Below the pieces are notes generated by a model. It saw nothing but the letters and a program-made list of their open reading frames with translations, made no database searches and was not told the origin of the DNA. This document shows positions 34,810 through 43,501 of a stretch of 64,000 nt of DNA, piece by piece. A program made the position numbers and the translations under genes. The number at the start of each line of letters is the position of its first letter. Position 1 is the stretch's first letter. This DNA is from Bacteroidales bacterium (GTDB taxonomy: Bacteria > Bacteroidota > Bacteroidia > Bacteroidales > F082): contig JAFXLL010000014.1 of assembly GCA_017531225.1 (NCBI GenBank), positions 109,390-173,389 on the forward strand. The letters run 5' to 3'.

Positions 34810-34817
34810 TATCTTTG
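34810..34817 (+). promoter_or_regulatory. -7 box (TATCTTTG) for the kinase-mnmA-rlu run
   Basis: TAnnTTTG match 17 bases before the ATG at 34835. The only nearby TTG is at 34781, too far away. Confidence 0.45.
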
Positions 34818-34834
34818 CAGTAAATTGTAATAAT

Positions 34835-35464
34835 ATGGATCAAAAGAAAGTCATTATAACCATCAATCGTGAATGTGGTAGCGGTGGTGGAGAAATAGCT
34901 CGCCTGCTTGCTGAGAAGTTGGGTTTTAAGGTTTATAACCGAATCATGTTGGAGGAAGTTGCCAAACAGTTCGACATCACTCCTGAGGCTATGGATCGTA
35001 TCAAAGCGAAGAAAAACGTATGGTGGGACGATTTTTGCCGGTTCTACCAGGGATTTGGGGCAGCGAGCTACAATCCAGGCGAAAAGCCTGAGGCCACCCC
35101 GATGACGCTCTATTACGCCGAAGCACGCTTGTTACGTGAACTCGCCGAAGAGGAAAGCTGTATCATTATCGGTCGCGCTGCATTCAACATCTTCCGTGAT
35201 GACCCCAATGCGTTTCATGTACTCATCATGGCCGATCGTGACAAACGCATTGCTCGTATTGCCAAAAAGCAAAACCTGAGCAACGAAGAAGCAGCCAAAG
35301 TCATTGATCGTATCGATAAAGAACGCGATACTTTTGTGAACAATGTCGCCAGCACGTCACGTTTCGATGCCCATAACTATGACATAGTGCTAAACGTCAC
35401 AGATATTGAGCCCGGCAAGGCCGTTGATTTCTTGTGTGAAATCATTCAAAACAGATTCGCATAA
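34835..35464 (+). CDS. cytidylate kinase-like protein
   Basis: 209 residues. N-terminus VIITINRECGSGGGEIARLLAEKLGFKVYNR holds a P-loop-like GSGG.EIA motif followed by the 'YNR' element of the cytidylate kinase-like family; later CIIIGRAAFNIF and LIMADRDKRIARI. Many Bacteroidota and Firmicutes encode this form in addition to a canonical Cmk. Nucleotide phosphorylation is likely but the substrate is unconfirmed. First of three co-directional genes. Confidence 0.8.
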   Translation: MDQKKVIITINRECGSGGGEIARLLAEKLGFKVYNRIMLEEVAKQFDITPEAMDRIKAKKNVWWDDFCRFYQGFGAASYNPGEKPEATPMTLYYAEARLLRELAEEESCIIIGRAAFNIFRDDPNAFHVLIMADRDKRIARIAKKQNLSNEEAAKVIDRIDKERDTFVNNVASTSRFDAHNYDIVLNVTDIEPGKAVDFLCEIIQNRFA

Positions 35465-35475
35465 TTGACTGACCA

Positions 35476-36546
35476 GTGAACATCGCCGCATTGGTATCGG
35501 GTGGAGTTGACAGCTCCGTGGTAGTGCCGCTGCTCAAAGAACAGGGCTACGATCCACACATCTTCTACATCAAGATTGGGATGGAAGGGAAAGAAGACCT
35601 GTCGAGCTGTCCGTCGGAAGAGGATATCGAGATCACTACCTATATCGCCAAAAAATACGGCTGCAGGTTCGATATCGTGGATTTGCAGCATGAGTATTTC
35701 GAGACGGTGGGCCGCTACACCATGGAGATGGTGCGCAAAGGCTTGACACCGAATCCTGACGTGATGTGCAATCGCTGGATCAAGTTGGGCGCCTTTGAAG
35801 AAAAGGAAGGCCATAACTTTGACAAGATTGCTACCGGACACTACGCCCGCTCTTGGGAGGATCAAAATGGTATCTTTTGGCTTGGTACCGCAGCCGACAC
35901 CTTTAAGGATCAGACGTATTTTCTTGGTAGAATCACTTACGCCCAGTTAAGCAAGGTGATCTTCCCGATAGGCGATATCCCTAAGCCCCAAGTCCGTGAA
36001 TTAGCAGCAAAATATAAGCTTCCGTCGGCGGAACGCCACGACAGCCAAGGAATTTGTTTCTTGGGCAAGATCAATTACAATGACTATATCCGTGAGTATT
36101 TGGGCGAGATGCCTGGCGACATTGTAGAGCTGGAGACGGGTAAAAAATTAGGTCGTCATAAAGGCTTCTGGTTCCATACGATCGGGCAGCGTAGAGGTCT
36201 TGGTTTAGGCGGCGGTCCTTGGTTTGTGGTGAAAAAGGACATCCCGAACAACATCGTTTATGTTTCTCAGGGCTACGATCCCGTGGCGCAATACACTGAT
36301 ATCATCCCCTTGGGCGATCTCCAGATGATGAATCCAACATTGCATCTCACCGAAGGCATGCGTGTGCGTTACAAGATCCGTCATCAACCCGAGTTCACCA
36401 TGGGCACAATCCATATTACGGAACAAGGCGCAGACATCATTTCAGATGTAGCCATCTCAGGCATCGCTCCGGGACAGTTTGGGGTGATGTATCACGAAAC
36501 CGAACCTTTCGTTCTTGGTAGCGGAATAATCATAGAGCATCCGTAG
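35476..36546 (+). CDS. mnmA: tRNA-specific 2-thiouridylase MnmA
   Basis: 356 residues starting at GTG 35476. PP-loop ATP site AALVSGGVDSSVVVPLLKEQ; catalytic cysteines in NPDVMCNRWIK and in HDSQGICFLGK; C-terminal barrel with HTIGQRRGLGLGGGPWFV. The enzyme adds sulphur to the wobble uridine of tRNA for Lys, Glu and Gln. Eleven bases after the kinase-like gene. Bacteroidota often carry two mnmA paralogues, so another may exist elsewhere. Confidence 0.94.
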   Translation: MNIAALVSGGVDSSVVVPLLKEQGYDPHIFYIKIGMEGKEDLSSCPSEEDIEITTYIAKKYGCRFDIVDLQHEYFETVGRYTMEMVRKGLTPNPDVMCNRWIKLGAFEEKEGHNFDKIATGHYARSWEDQNGIFWLGTAADTFKDQTYFLGRITYAQLSKVIFPIGDIPKPQVRELAAKYKLPSAERHDSQGICFLGKINYNDYIREYLGEMPGDIVELETGKKLGRHKGFWFHTIGQRRGLGLGGGPWFVVKKDIPNNIVYVSQGYDPVAQYTDIIPLGDLQMMNPTLHLTEGMRVRYKIRHQPEFTMGTIHITEQGADIISDVAISGIAPGQFGVMYHETEPFVLGSGIIIEHP

Positions 36547-36563
36547 GATGCCCGCTCTGTAGC

Positions 36564-37247
36564 ATGAAGATTAACGATAGAATATTATACGAAGACAACC
36601 ACCTGATTGTGGTGAACAAGTTGCCTTCAGAGATTGTCCAAGGCGACAAAACGGGAGACAAATGCCTTCTGGATGATGTCAAGGACTATATCAAGGAGAA
36701 ATACGACAAGCCCGGTAACGTTTTTGCAGGTTTGGTACATCGTATCGACCGCCCAGTAAGCGGTGCGGTGGTGTTCGCCAAGACGAGCAAGGCACTCTCG
36801 CGGATGACGGTAAAAGTGAAAGACCGCGATTTTCATAAGGTATATCTTGCCATCGTTAAAAACCGTCCCCCGAAAGATGCCGACGTGTTGGAAAATTACC
36901 TCGTGAAGAACGAGAAACAAAACAAATCGTATGTCGTTCCAGAAGGCACGAAAGAGGCTAAGTTGGCCCGTTTGAGCTATCGTTTGGTAGGAAAATCCGA
37001 AAATTATTATCTGCTGGAAGTGGAGCTTTTCACGGGTCGTCATCATCAGATCCGCTGCCAGTTAGCGCATATTGGATGTCCCATTAAAGGGGATTTAAAA
37101 TACGGTTATCCTCGGAGTAATCCAGACGCTTCGATATGTTTACACGCCTATCGGATTTTGTTTGAACATCCAGTGCAGAAGACCCAGATAGAGATTGTGG
37201 CACCCTTGCCTAAAGCAGAGCCGTGGCCGTCGTTTAGAAAACCATGA
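36564..37247 (+). CDS. RluA-family RNA pseudouridine synthase
   Basis: 227 residues, single catalytic domain with no S4 domain. The active site is VHRIDRPVSGAVVFAKTSKA (catalytic Asp) followed by GRHHQIRCQLAHIGCPIKGD. RluA-type synthases isomerise uridines in rRNA or tRNA; the target of this short form cannot be told. Its 3' end overlaps that of the convergent GH97 gene by 14 bases. Confidence 0.9.
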   Translation: MKINDRILYEDNHLIVVNKLPSEIVQGDKTGDKCLLDDVKDYIKEKYDKPGNVFAGLVHRIDRPVSGAVVFAKTSKALSRMTVKVKDRDFHKVYLAIVKNRPPKDADVLENYLVKNEKQNKSYVVPEGTKEAKLARLSYRLVGKSENYYLLEVELFTGRHHQIRCQLAHIGCPIKGDLKYGYPRSNPDASICLHAYRILFEHPVQKTQIEIVAPLPKAEPWPSFRKP

Positions 37248-39225
37248 CCGCACCACCGCCTTTGGCGAGATGCACTTTGACGGTATTACCCCAAACTTGA
37301 ATTTGCTCGGAGACGTAGTCTTTAGCCACGCGGTTGGCGTTGGGACCGTCGCGGAAGATCCTTCCCGATTTGGCACCAAAGCCAGGCAATGCAGAGAGGT
37401 CCAATTCTAAATCACGCTCTTCCCAGTTGGTAATGGCACCGATGTACCACTGATAACCTTTCTTACGGGCGATCACCAAATATTCACCAACCTTACCATC
37501 TAGCACCACGGTCTCATCCCAAGTGGTAGGTACGCTGGCGATGAATTGGGTACATTCGTCTTCCTTCAGGTAGTTGCTCGGACTGTCGCACAGCATGTTG
37601 AACGGCGACTCAAAGATGATGTATTCAGCCAATTGTCTGCAGCGCGTGCCTTGGCTCATCGGCTCTCCCCAATTGGCGGAGAAGCTGCCTCGTTGGGCAT
37701 TATGCATGGCTCCCTGAGTGTAGTCGAACGAGCCGGCCACCATACGGATAAATGGGATGGTGACTTCGTTTAAGGCCAGATCGCCTTCGTTGTCCCATTT
37801 AGCCTGTTCCAAGCCATATACGCCTTCATAGTTGAGCACATTGGGATAGGTGCGGCTCAGTCCCGTAGGCTTGTATGCTCCGTGGAAGTCGACGAACAGA
37901 TGGTATTTTGCTGCCATAGCTGCCATACGATAGTAGAAGTCCACCACCTTTTGGTCGTCGCGGTCCATGAAGTCGACCTTAAAGCCTTTCACGCCCATCT
38001 CAGAATAGTGCTGGCACACATGCTCCATATCCTTGTCAATGGCCGCATAACCAGCCCAAAGGACGATACCTACATTGCGTTCCTTGCCGTAGTTGACCAA
38101 CTCTTGCAAGTCAATTTCAGGTACCACTTGGAAGAGGTCGGCTTTTTTGTTCACGGCCCAGCCTTCGTCCAAAATCACATATTCGATGCCGTATTTGGAA
38201 GCAAAATCAATGTAATATTTATACGTATCATTGTTAATGCCGGCCTTGAACGGCACGCCATAGATGTTCCAGTTGTTCCACCAGTCCCAAGCTACCTTGC
38301 CAGGCTTGATCCAGCTGAGGTCATCGACACGGCATGGCGAGGCGAGTTTGTAGACCATATCGCTATTGGCTAGATCCTTGTCATTCTCCGAGATCACGAT
38401 GCAACGCCAAGGGAAAGTGCGTTTTCCATTGACTTTGGCAATGTAGTTCTCACGTTCCTTCACCACGTATTGCAAGTTGTTGTGACCGCCTTGCTCCTCC
38501 ACTTTGGGATAGCCAGCATGGACAGCCGTAAAGCCTTTCAAGCCTTTTTCATTCCTTAACAACAAGCCAGGGAAATCTTCCAAATCGGCTTCGGTGATCA
38601 CGGCTTTCTTACCGTCTTTCAATGCTACCAAAGCAGGCAGAAATACCAGTCTTTCGGGCTCCATCTTGCTCAAAGGCGTAACGGTGTAGGTGTTTTCGAA
38701 TGAAGTGAAAAACTGTTGTTGGATGAAGTCGCCTTCGCCTTTACGGGCATTCACGTATGGAATCCAAGCGGTATAGTCTTCGTCGAAGTTGAAGTCAGCC
38801 GTCTCGGAAATCACGTTAAAGGGTTTCTTATAGCTGGTTTCAAATCGATAGGCCACACCTTCGTTATAAGCACGGAAAACTACACTATAATTTCCTTTAA
38901 AGTTGATCACCAGTTCGTTATACTGATCTTGAATCTTATTTCTTTTGTAAAAATTAGCTTGAATGACTTGATCGATGCTTTTTGTTTTGGTCGATTTCAC
39001 TTTGGCTGGAACGCCCAACACGATGTTATTGTCAAGGTTCATGGCGATGGGTGACTCATCCAAAACCACTGTGTTTTCATGTGTTACAGCATAGCTCAAA
39101 CGTTCGCCTGTGTTGACGGTGACAGTGATTTTTCCGTTGGGCGACTGCAGGGTAAAGGGCTTTTGTGCCATAAGATTAACACCCATCAGCAAGAGAAAAG
39201 AAAGAAATAAGACCTTGTTTTTCAT
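37234..39225 (-). CDS. GH97 glycoside hydrolase, retaining (alpha-galactosidase-like) subtype
   Basis: 663 residues with a signal peptide (ending NLMAQ). An N-terminal beta-sandwich (about 25-280) precedes a TIM barrel and a C-terminal strand domain, as in SusB. GH97 splits into inverting enzymes that use glutamate bases (SusB) and retaining enzymes with an aspartate nucleophile (Asp415 in BtGH97b). Here the barrel reads GFKVDFMDRDDQ, with Asp418 at the nucleophile position, so retaining alpha-galactosidase-type action is expected. Acts in the periplasm. No Sus genes adjoin. Confidence 0.9.
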   Translation of the reverse strand: MKNKVLFLSFLLLMGVNLMAQKPFTLQSPNGKITVTVNTGERLSYAVTHENTVVLDESPIAMNLDNNIVLGVPAKVKSTKTKSIDQVIQANFYKRNKIQDQYNELVINFKGNYSVVFRAYNEGVAYRFETSYKKPFNVISETADFNFDEDYTAWIPYVNARKGEGDFIQQQFFTSFENTYTVTPLSKMEPERLVFLPALVALKDGKKAVITEADLEDFPGLLLRNEKGLKGFTAVHAGYPKVEEQGGHNNLQYVVKERENYIAKVNGKRTFPWRCIVISENDKDLANSDMVYKLASPCRVDDLSWIKPGKVAWDWWNNWNIYGVPFKAGINNDTYKYYIDFASKYGIEYVILDEGWAVNKKADLFQVVPEIDLQELVNYGKERNVGIVLWAGYAAIDKDMEHVCQHYSEMGVKGFKVDFMDRDDQKVVDFYYRMAAMAAKYHLFVDFHGAYKPTGLSRTYPNVLNYEGVYGLEQAKWDNEGDLALNEVTIPFIRMVAGSFDYTQGAMHNAQRGSFSANWGEPMSQGTRCRQLAEYIIFESPFNMLCDSPSNYLKEDECTQFIASVPTTWDETVVLDGKVGEYLVIARKKGYQWYIGAITNWEERDLELDLSALPGFGAKSGRIFRDGPNANRVAKDYVSEQIQVWGNTVKVHLAKGGGAVMVF

Positions 39226-39233
39226 AGATTTGT

Positions 39234-39241
39234 TATTTTTG
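39234..39241 (+). promoter_or_regulatory. -7 box (TATTTTTG) for tatA
   Basis: TAnnTTTG match 22 bases before the tatA ATG at 39264, overlapping the leader of the divergent GH97 gene. Confidence 0.45.
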
Positions 39242-39263
39242 CATCAAAATAAACATTCAAATT

Positions 39264-39443
39264 ATGACAGTATTATTCATCGGCACCCAGGAACTCCTTA
39301 TCATCGCATTGGTTGTGCTCTTATTGTTTGGCGGTACGCAAATTCCCAAGTTGATGCGCGGATTAGGCAAAGGTGTCAAGAGTTTTAAAGACGGACTGGA
39401 CGGCAAGGACGAGGAAGAGATCAAAGAAGAGAAAAAAGAATGA
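39264..39443 (+). CDS. tatA: twin-arginine translocase subunit TatA/TatE
   Basis: 59 residues. A single N-terminal membrane helix (LLIIALVVLLLFGGTQIP), the FG hinge, the amphipathic helix KLMRGLGKGVKSFKDGL, and an acidic-lysine tail (KDEEEIKEEKKE). This is the complete TatA layout; it oligomerises to form the pore for folded proteins. No tatC is in the window, so it is encoded elsewhere. The stop is followed directly by the repeat hairpin at 39448. Confidence 0.92.
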   Translation: MTVLFIGTQELLIIALVVLLLFGGTQIPKLMRGLGKGVKSFKDGLDGKDEEEIKEEKKE

Positions 39444-39447
39444 GTCC

Positions 39448-39524
39448 GTCATTGCGAGGAGCGCTAGCGACGAAGCAATCCAACTTGACTCAAACTGGAT
39501 TGCTTCGCTTCGCTCGCAATGACG
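39448..39524. repeat. palindromic intergenic repeat, possible two-way terminator
   Basis: Fills the space between the convergent tatA and pheS genes. Outer arms CGTCATTGCGAG (39448-39459) and its complement (39513-39524) pair; inner arms GAAGCAATCCA (39472-39482) and TGGATTGCTTC (39496-39506) also pair. No T tract follows, so terminator function is inferred from position. The 29 bases 39496-39524 recur exactly, inverted, at 63011-63039. Confidence 0.75.
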
Positions 39525-39526
39525 TG

Positions 39527-40558
39527 TTACGCTAGTTCGAACTGTTCGAGGAACTTCAGGTCGTTTTCAAAGAACAATCTCAAGTCGTTGATGCCGTATT
39601 TCAGCATGGCGATACGTTCCACGCCCATGCCGAAAGCAAATCCTGTGTATTTCTCTGGATCGATGCCACTGGCGATTAAAATATTGGGGTCGCACATGCC
39701 GCAGCCTAAGATCTCCACCCAACCGGTGTGTTTACAAATGTTGCAGCCTTTGCCGCCGCAGATGTTGCATGAGATGTCCATCTCTGCTGAAGTCTCGGTG
39801 AAGGGGAAGTAGGAGGGACGGAAACGCACCTTGGTGCCTTCGCCAAAGAACTCCTGAACAAAGTGATAGAGCGTCTGTTTGAGGTCGGCAAACGACACAT
39901 TTTCGTCAATATACAAGCCTTCAATCTGATGGAAGATGCAGTGAGCACGGGCTGAGATAGCCTCGTTGCGGAACACGCGTCCAGGAGCGATGATGCGGAT
40001 GGGCGGCTGTTGTTTCTCCATGGCACGAACCTGAACACTGGAGGTGTGGGTACGCAGCAGGATGTCGGTACTCTTGTTCTCGTTGGGATCCTTCTGGATG
40101 AAGAAGGTGTCCTGCATGTCGCGTGCCGGATGGTCGAGGGCGAAGTTCAAGGCGGTGAACACGTGATAATCGTCTTCGATTTCAGGTCCTTCAGCGATGG
40201 TGAAGCCAAGATGTGAGAAAATCTCGTTGATGTCGCGGCGCACGATGGAGAGCGGGTGGCGTGAGCCACGCATCTCACCAGCAGGCATGGTCAGATCGAA
40301 ACCGGCATCGGAGCTGCCTTGCGTTTCGAAACGTGAGAGTTGTTCCTCGACCTTCTCGGTGACGGTGTTTTTTAGCTCGTTGAGGCGCATGCCCATCTCC
40401 TTACGGAGTTCGGGAGCCACGTTTTTGAAATCAGCGAACAAGGCAGGAATAACACCTTTCTTGCTCAAGTATGTAATACGGAAGTTCTCCAAAGCCTCTT
40501 TGTTGTCGGCTTGGAAGTTCTTGACTTCGTTCAGTATTTGTTCGATTTTCTCTTTCAT
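39527..40558 (-). CDS. pheS: phenylalanine--tRNA ligase alpha subunit
   Basis: 343 residues from ATG 40558 (MKEKIEQILNEVKNFQ); the frame extends four residues upstream without support. Class II motifs: GSRHPLSIVRRDINEIF, FRNEAISARAHCIFHQIEGL and GFAFGMGVERIAMLKYGI. A cysteine-rich insert, CNICGGKGCNICKHTGWVEI, is at the site where many bacterial PheS proteins have it. It starts one base after the cyclophilin stop. pheT is not adjacent, as is common in this phylum. Confidence 0.95.
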   Translation of the reverse strand: MKEKIEQILNEVKNFQADNKEALENFRITYLSKKGVIPALFADFKNVAPELRKEMGMRLNELKNTVTEKVEEQLSRFETQGSSDAGFDLTMPAGEMRGSRHPLSIVRRDINEIFSHLGFTIAEGPEIEDDYHVFTALNFALDHPARDMQDTFFIQKDPNENKSTDILLRTHTSSVQVRAMEKQQPPIRIIAPGRVFRNEAISARAHCIFHQIEGLYIDENVSFADLKQTLYHFVQEFFGEGTKVRFRPSYFPFTETSAEMDISCNICGGKGCNICKHTGWVEILGCGMCDPNILIASGIDPEKYTGFAFGMGVERIAMLKYGINDLRLFFENDLKFLEQFELA

Positions 40559-40559
40559 C

Positions 40560-41186
40560 TTATTTCTCAATAGTGATCTTGTTGATAGTTACCGGTTCTA
40601 CGGGTACATCCATGTAGCCAGTCTTGACGCCAGCAATTTTATCGACGATGTCGAGTCCTTCAATCACCTCGCCAAATACGGTGTAGTCGCCGTCGAGATG
40701 CGGGGTGCCGCCCACGGTCATGTAGGCCTGGCGTTGCTTGGCGCTGAAGATTTTGCCTAAGCGTTCTTCGTAAAAACTAAGTTTTCTTTCGTCGAACACC
40801 TCGCCTTGAACAATGTAGAATTGCGATCCGCTGGATGCCTTCTGAGGGTTAACCTGGTCGCCTTGGCGGGCAGCGCAGAGTGCACCTTTCTTGTGGAAAT
40901 GGTTCTCGCGGAACTCGGCAGGGACTTTATAACCGGGATCCATGCGTCCATCAGCGTTTTGACCGCCTTGGATCATGAAGTTCTTGATGACACGGTGGAA
41001 AGGAGAGCCGTTGTACCAGCCTTCGTTCACCAATTTGATGAAATTGTCGCGGTGCAGCGGAGTGTCGTTATACAAGACGGCTTTAATGGTGCCCATGGAG
41101 GTCTCGATGACCACGGTGGTTTCTTTCTGTTGAGCCTGACAAGTCAGTCCGGCAAGGATGATAGACATAAGGATAAGCTTTTTCAT
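40560..41186 (-). CDS. exported cyclophilin-type peptidyl-prolyl isomerase
   Basis: 208 residues with a signal peptide (ending TCQAQ), so periplasmic. Cyclophilin core: SPFHRVIKNFMIQGG (catalytic arginine), ASSGSQFYIV and DYTVFGEVIEGLDIVDKI. A 20-residue insert, ERKLSFYEERLGKIFSAKQR, is typical of Bacteroidota forms. It catalyses proline cis-trans isomerisation to aid folding. Lies between DUF4270 and pheS in one run. Confidence 0.9.
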   Translation of the reverse strand: MKKLILMSIILAGLTCQAQQKETTVVIETSMGTIKAVLYNDTPLHRDNFIKLVNEGWYNGSPFHRVIKNFMIQGGQNADGRMDPGYKVPAEFRENHFHKKGALCAARQGDQVNPQKASSGSQFYIVQGEVFDERKLSFYEERLGKIFSAKQRQAYMTVGGTPHLDGDYTVFGEVIEGLDIVDKIAGVKTGYMDVPVEPVTINKITIEK

Positions 41187-41198
41187 TATGATAATAAT

Positions 41199-42584
41199 TT
41201 ATTCACTGACAATAGAATATTTGACATGGCACCGTAGCCCGTTTTCAGCATTGGGTCCTGCGATGATCCAGCGCTGGGCGTTGATGGCTGCTCCAGCAAT
41301 GCTGACATACAAACCTTGGCTTTCCTGTTGGCCCATGATGACTCTTTGGAGGTGTTCGCCAATGCGGAAGGTGACGTTATTGTAGGTGCTTGAGTAGCTT
41401 CCACCGTAATAGGAGGAACCTTCGTAATAGTCTTGCAATAAGGAAGTGTTGTCGTCGTCAACGATATTGAGCAACGCCAACGAAGTGGGAGGGGTGAAGT
41501 TGCTGGTGTCGTCAAAATTTTCCGCAGCGGGGAAGATAAGCTTGGCTTCGTTGATGACGATGTGGGTGTTGGGTTCCAAGGTGTTGGTCCATTGTTTAAT
41601 GTTGGGGAAACGCAACACTGTTCTCACGCCGCCCATGGATTGGAGATACACTTGGTCTTGACCCAAGGTGGTATCGCCATCAACCACTTGCTGGGTGAAC
41701 TCGGTACTTCCCAACGTGTAATCGTGCAGATATTGGTCGAAATAAGCGTCTTCAGAAGTGATATAGAAGTAATAGCGCATCGGCTTGGTAGAAGTCGGCG
41801 ATTCGCGATAATAGATCTGCAACTGAGTGAGGTTGTTGGAGGTAGGAGTGAGGTAGCAGATGGCACCGTCCTGTGCGACGCTCTCGCAGCTGATCTTCAA
41901 GCCGTAGCAGGCTTCTTTGAAGGCGTCTGGAGTGTCATACGCTGAGGGGTCGAGGGTGGCGAGATACTGGCCAAAGCTGTTATCCAACGGGATGCGGATC
42001 ACTGGCTGGGTGATGGTGTCGGTGTAAGTTACGTCGCCGATGACGGATTGAAGGATAGTAGGAGTGGATTTGGGATGAGGCTGGAATTGGTAGCCGTTGG
42101 CCAAATCAAAACTCTTGACGGCAACATCGTCGAATTGGCGGTAGCTGCTGTCAAGGCTTAAGCTTTCGTCAAGTTCGTAAATGTGTACCGTTTGCACAGT
42201 TGTTGTATCTCCGTAATAGCCAATAAGACCAAGTTGCAGCACGATGGAGTCGACAACGACCTCAGAACCGAAGTTTTGGTTGGTTGAGGAGAGGTGCAGC
42301 TGGGTGAAAATGCTGGCATCGGTACGTCCCATGACAGGATCTACCATCGAGCCGAACAATACGGTTCCTATCCCTTTGGTGCTCATCTCGTCGATGATTT
42401 CAGAGAAGCACTCGATCTCCAATGTATCGGTGAAATAAACCCCGATGAGGTCGCCTTCTGACAGCAGGCCATTGCCGATTTTCTCTGTGGTTTTGCTACA
42501 GGAGATAGATAATAAAGCTAAAGCGCTGAAAAGTAGCGCTTTAAAACTTATTTTAGAATAATATGTTTTCAATTTTTTAATCAC
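41199..42584 (-). CDS. DUF4270 lipoprotein
   Basis: 461 residues. Lipoprotein signal ending ALLSISC, then the DUF4270 domain: near the N-terminus GNGLLSEGDLIGVYFTDTLEI and later GGVRTVLRFPNIKQWT and TLEPNTHIVINEAKLIFP. The family is restricted to Bacteroidota and is predicted to be an outer-membrane-associated strand-rich protein with no known activity. Its start overlaps the stop of the glycogen synthase gene by four bases, a pairing widely seen in the phylum. Confidence 0.88.
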   Translation of the reverse strand: MIKKLKTYYSKISFKALLFSALALLSISCSKTTEKIGNGLLSEGDLIGVYFTDTLEIECFSEIIDEMSTKGIGTVLFGSMVDPVMGRTDASIFTQLHLSSTNQNFGSEVVVDSIVLQLGLIGYYGDTTTVQTVHIYELDESLSLDSSYRQFDDVAVKSFDLANGYQFQPHPKSTPTILQSVIGDVTYTDTITQPVIRIPLDNSFGQYLATLDPSAYDTPDAFKEACYGLKISCESVAQDGAICYLTPTSNNLTQLQIYYRESPTSTKPMRYYFYITSEDAYFDQYLHDYTLGSTEFTQQVVDGDTTLGQDQVYLQSMGGVRTVLRFPNIKQWTNTLEPNTHIVINEAKLIFPAAENFDDTSNFTPPTSLALLNIVDDDNTSLLQDYYEGSSYYGGSYSSTYNNVTFRIGEHLQRVIMGQQESQGLYVSIAGAAINAQRWIIAGPNAENGLRCHVKYSIVSE

Positions 42585-43399
42585 TTGGTATTGAGAATAG
42601 TATCGTAGAAATCGTTGTAAACATCGGCGTAGTTTTCCGACGCTTGATATTCGAGGGTGGGTTTGTTGCAGGTTTTCAGGTATTCGGCAATCTCTGGGTT
42701 GATCTTTTCACTACCAATAATGATGCCATCGGAGAAGTCGATGGCGGCTTTGGTCAAGTCGACATAGGATGGATCCTTGTAGTACTTGAGATCTTTGGTG
42801 GTCATGCCAGGGAGTTTCACTTTTTTCTCGAAGCCCGCCCTGATGTTTCCTTGGAAACTGTCGTCATAGATGGAATAAATCACTTTGGACTCGTTAAACA
42901 GGGGGTTGTCCTTGAAGCCTCTCTTGATGAAGAGTGGCATGAGAGCGGTGAACCATCCGCTGCAGTGGACGATGTCGGGCGACCAGTTTTGTTTGCGGAC
43001 AGCTTCGATCACACCGCGATTGAAGAAGATGGAGCGGTAGTCGTTGTCCTCGCAGAACTTGCCGTTTTGGTCGAAGACCGTATATTTCTTTTTGGAGAAG
43101 AAGTCATCGTTGTCGATGAAGTAAATCTGCATTCGGGCCTTTTGGATCGAGGCAACCTTGATGATCAGTGGGTGGTCGGTGTCGTTGATGATGAGATTCA
43201 TTCCCGACAGGCGAATCACTTCGTGAAGCTGGTTGCGTCGTTCGTTGATGATGCCGTATCGCGGCATGAAAATTCTAATTTCCTTTCCTTGTTCCTGAAT
43301 AGCTTGGGGCAGGTTTCGCCCCAACAGACTCATTGGAGTTTCTGGTAGATAGGGGGTAATTTCCTGTTGTACAAAAAGAACCCGATGTTTAGTAGTCAT
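42581..43399 (-). CDS. glycogen/starch synthase, N-terminal catalytic-domain form
   Basis: 272 residues. It matches the N-terminal Rossmann domain of GT5 glycogen synthases (VLFVQQEITPYLPETPMSLLGRNLP, EIRIFMPRYGIINERRNQ, SPDIVHCSGWFTALMPLF, KVIYSIYDD). The C-terminal ADP-binding half found in other bacteria is absent. This short form is standard in Bacteroidota, so it is not a local truncation. It leads the run glgA-like, DUF4270, cyclophilin, pheS. Confidence 0.85.
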   Translation of the reverse strand: MTTKHRVLFVQQEITPYLPETPMSLLGRNLPQAIQEQGKEIRIFMPRYGIINERRNQLHEVIRLSGMNLIINDTDHPLIIKVASIQKARMQIYFIDNDDFFSKKKYTVFDQNGKFCEDNDYRSIFFNRGVIEAVRKQNWSPDIVHCSGWFTALMPLFIKRGFKDNPLFNESKVIYSIYDDSFQGNIRAGFEKKVKLPGMTTKDLKYYKDPSYVDLTKAAIDFSDGIIIGSEKINPEIAEYLKTCNKPTLEYQASENYADVYNDFYDTILNTK

Positions 43400-43422
43400 G
43401 GCGTGCAGTTAGAGATTAGATG

Positions 43423-43430
43423 CAAAGTTA
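43423..43430 (-). promoter_or_regulatory. -7 box (TAACTTTG) for the glycogen synthase run
   Basis: Minus-strand TAnnTTTG match 23 bases before the start at 43399; divergent from the meaB box at 43472. Confidence 0.45.
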
Positions 43431-43471
43431 CAAAAAAAATCTGAAATAGATATAAAAAAATAAATAAACCT

Positions 43472-43479
43472 TATCTTTG
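43472..43479 (+). promoter_or_regulatory. -7 box (TATCTTTG) for meaB
   Basis: TAnnTTTG match 22 bases before the meaB ATG. Confidence 0.45.
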
Positions 43480-43501
43480 CCTTTTTAAACTCGATGAGTC
43501 T

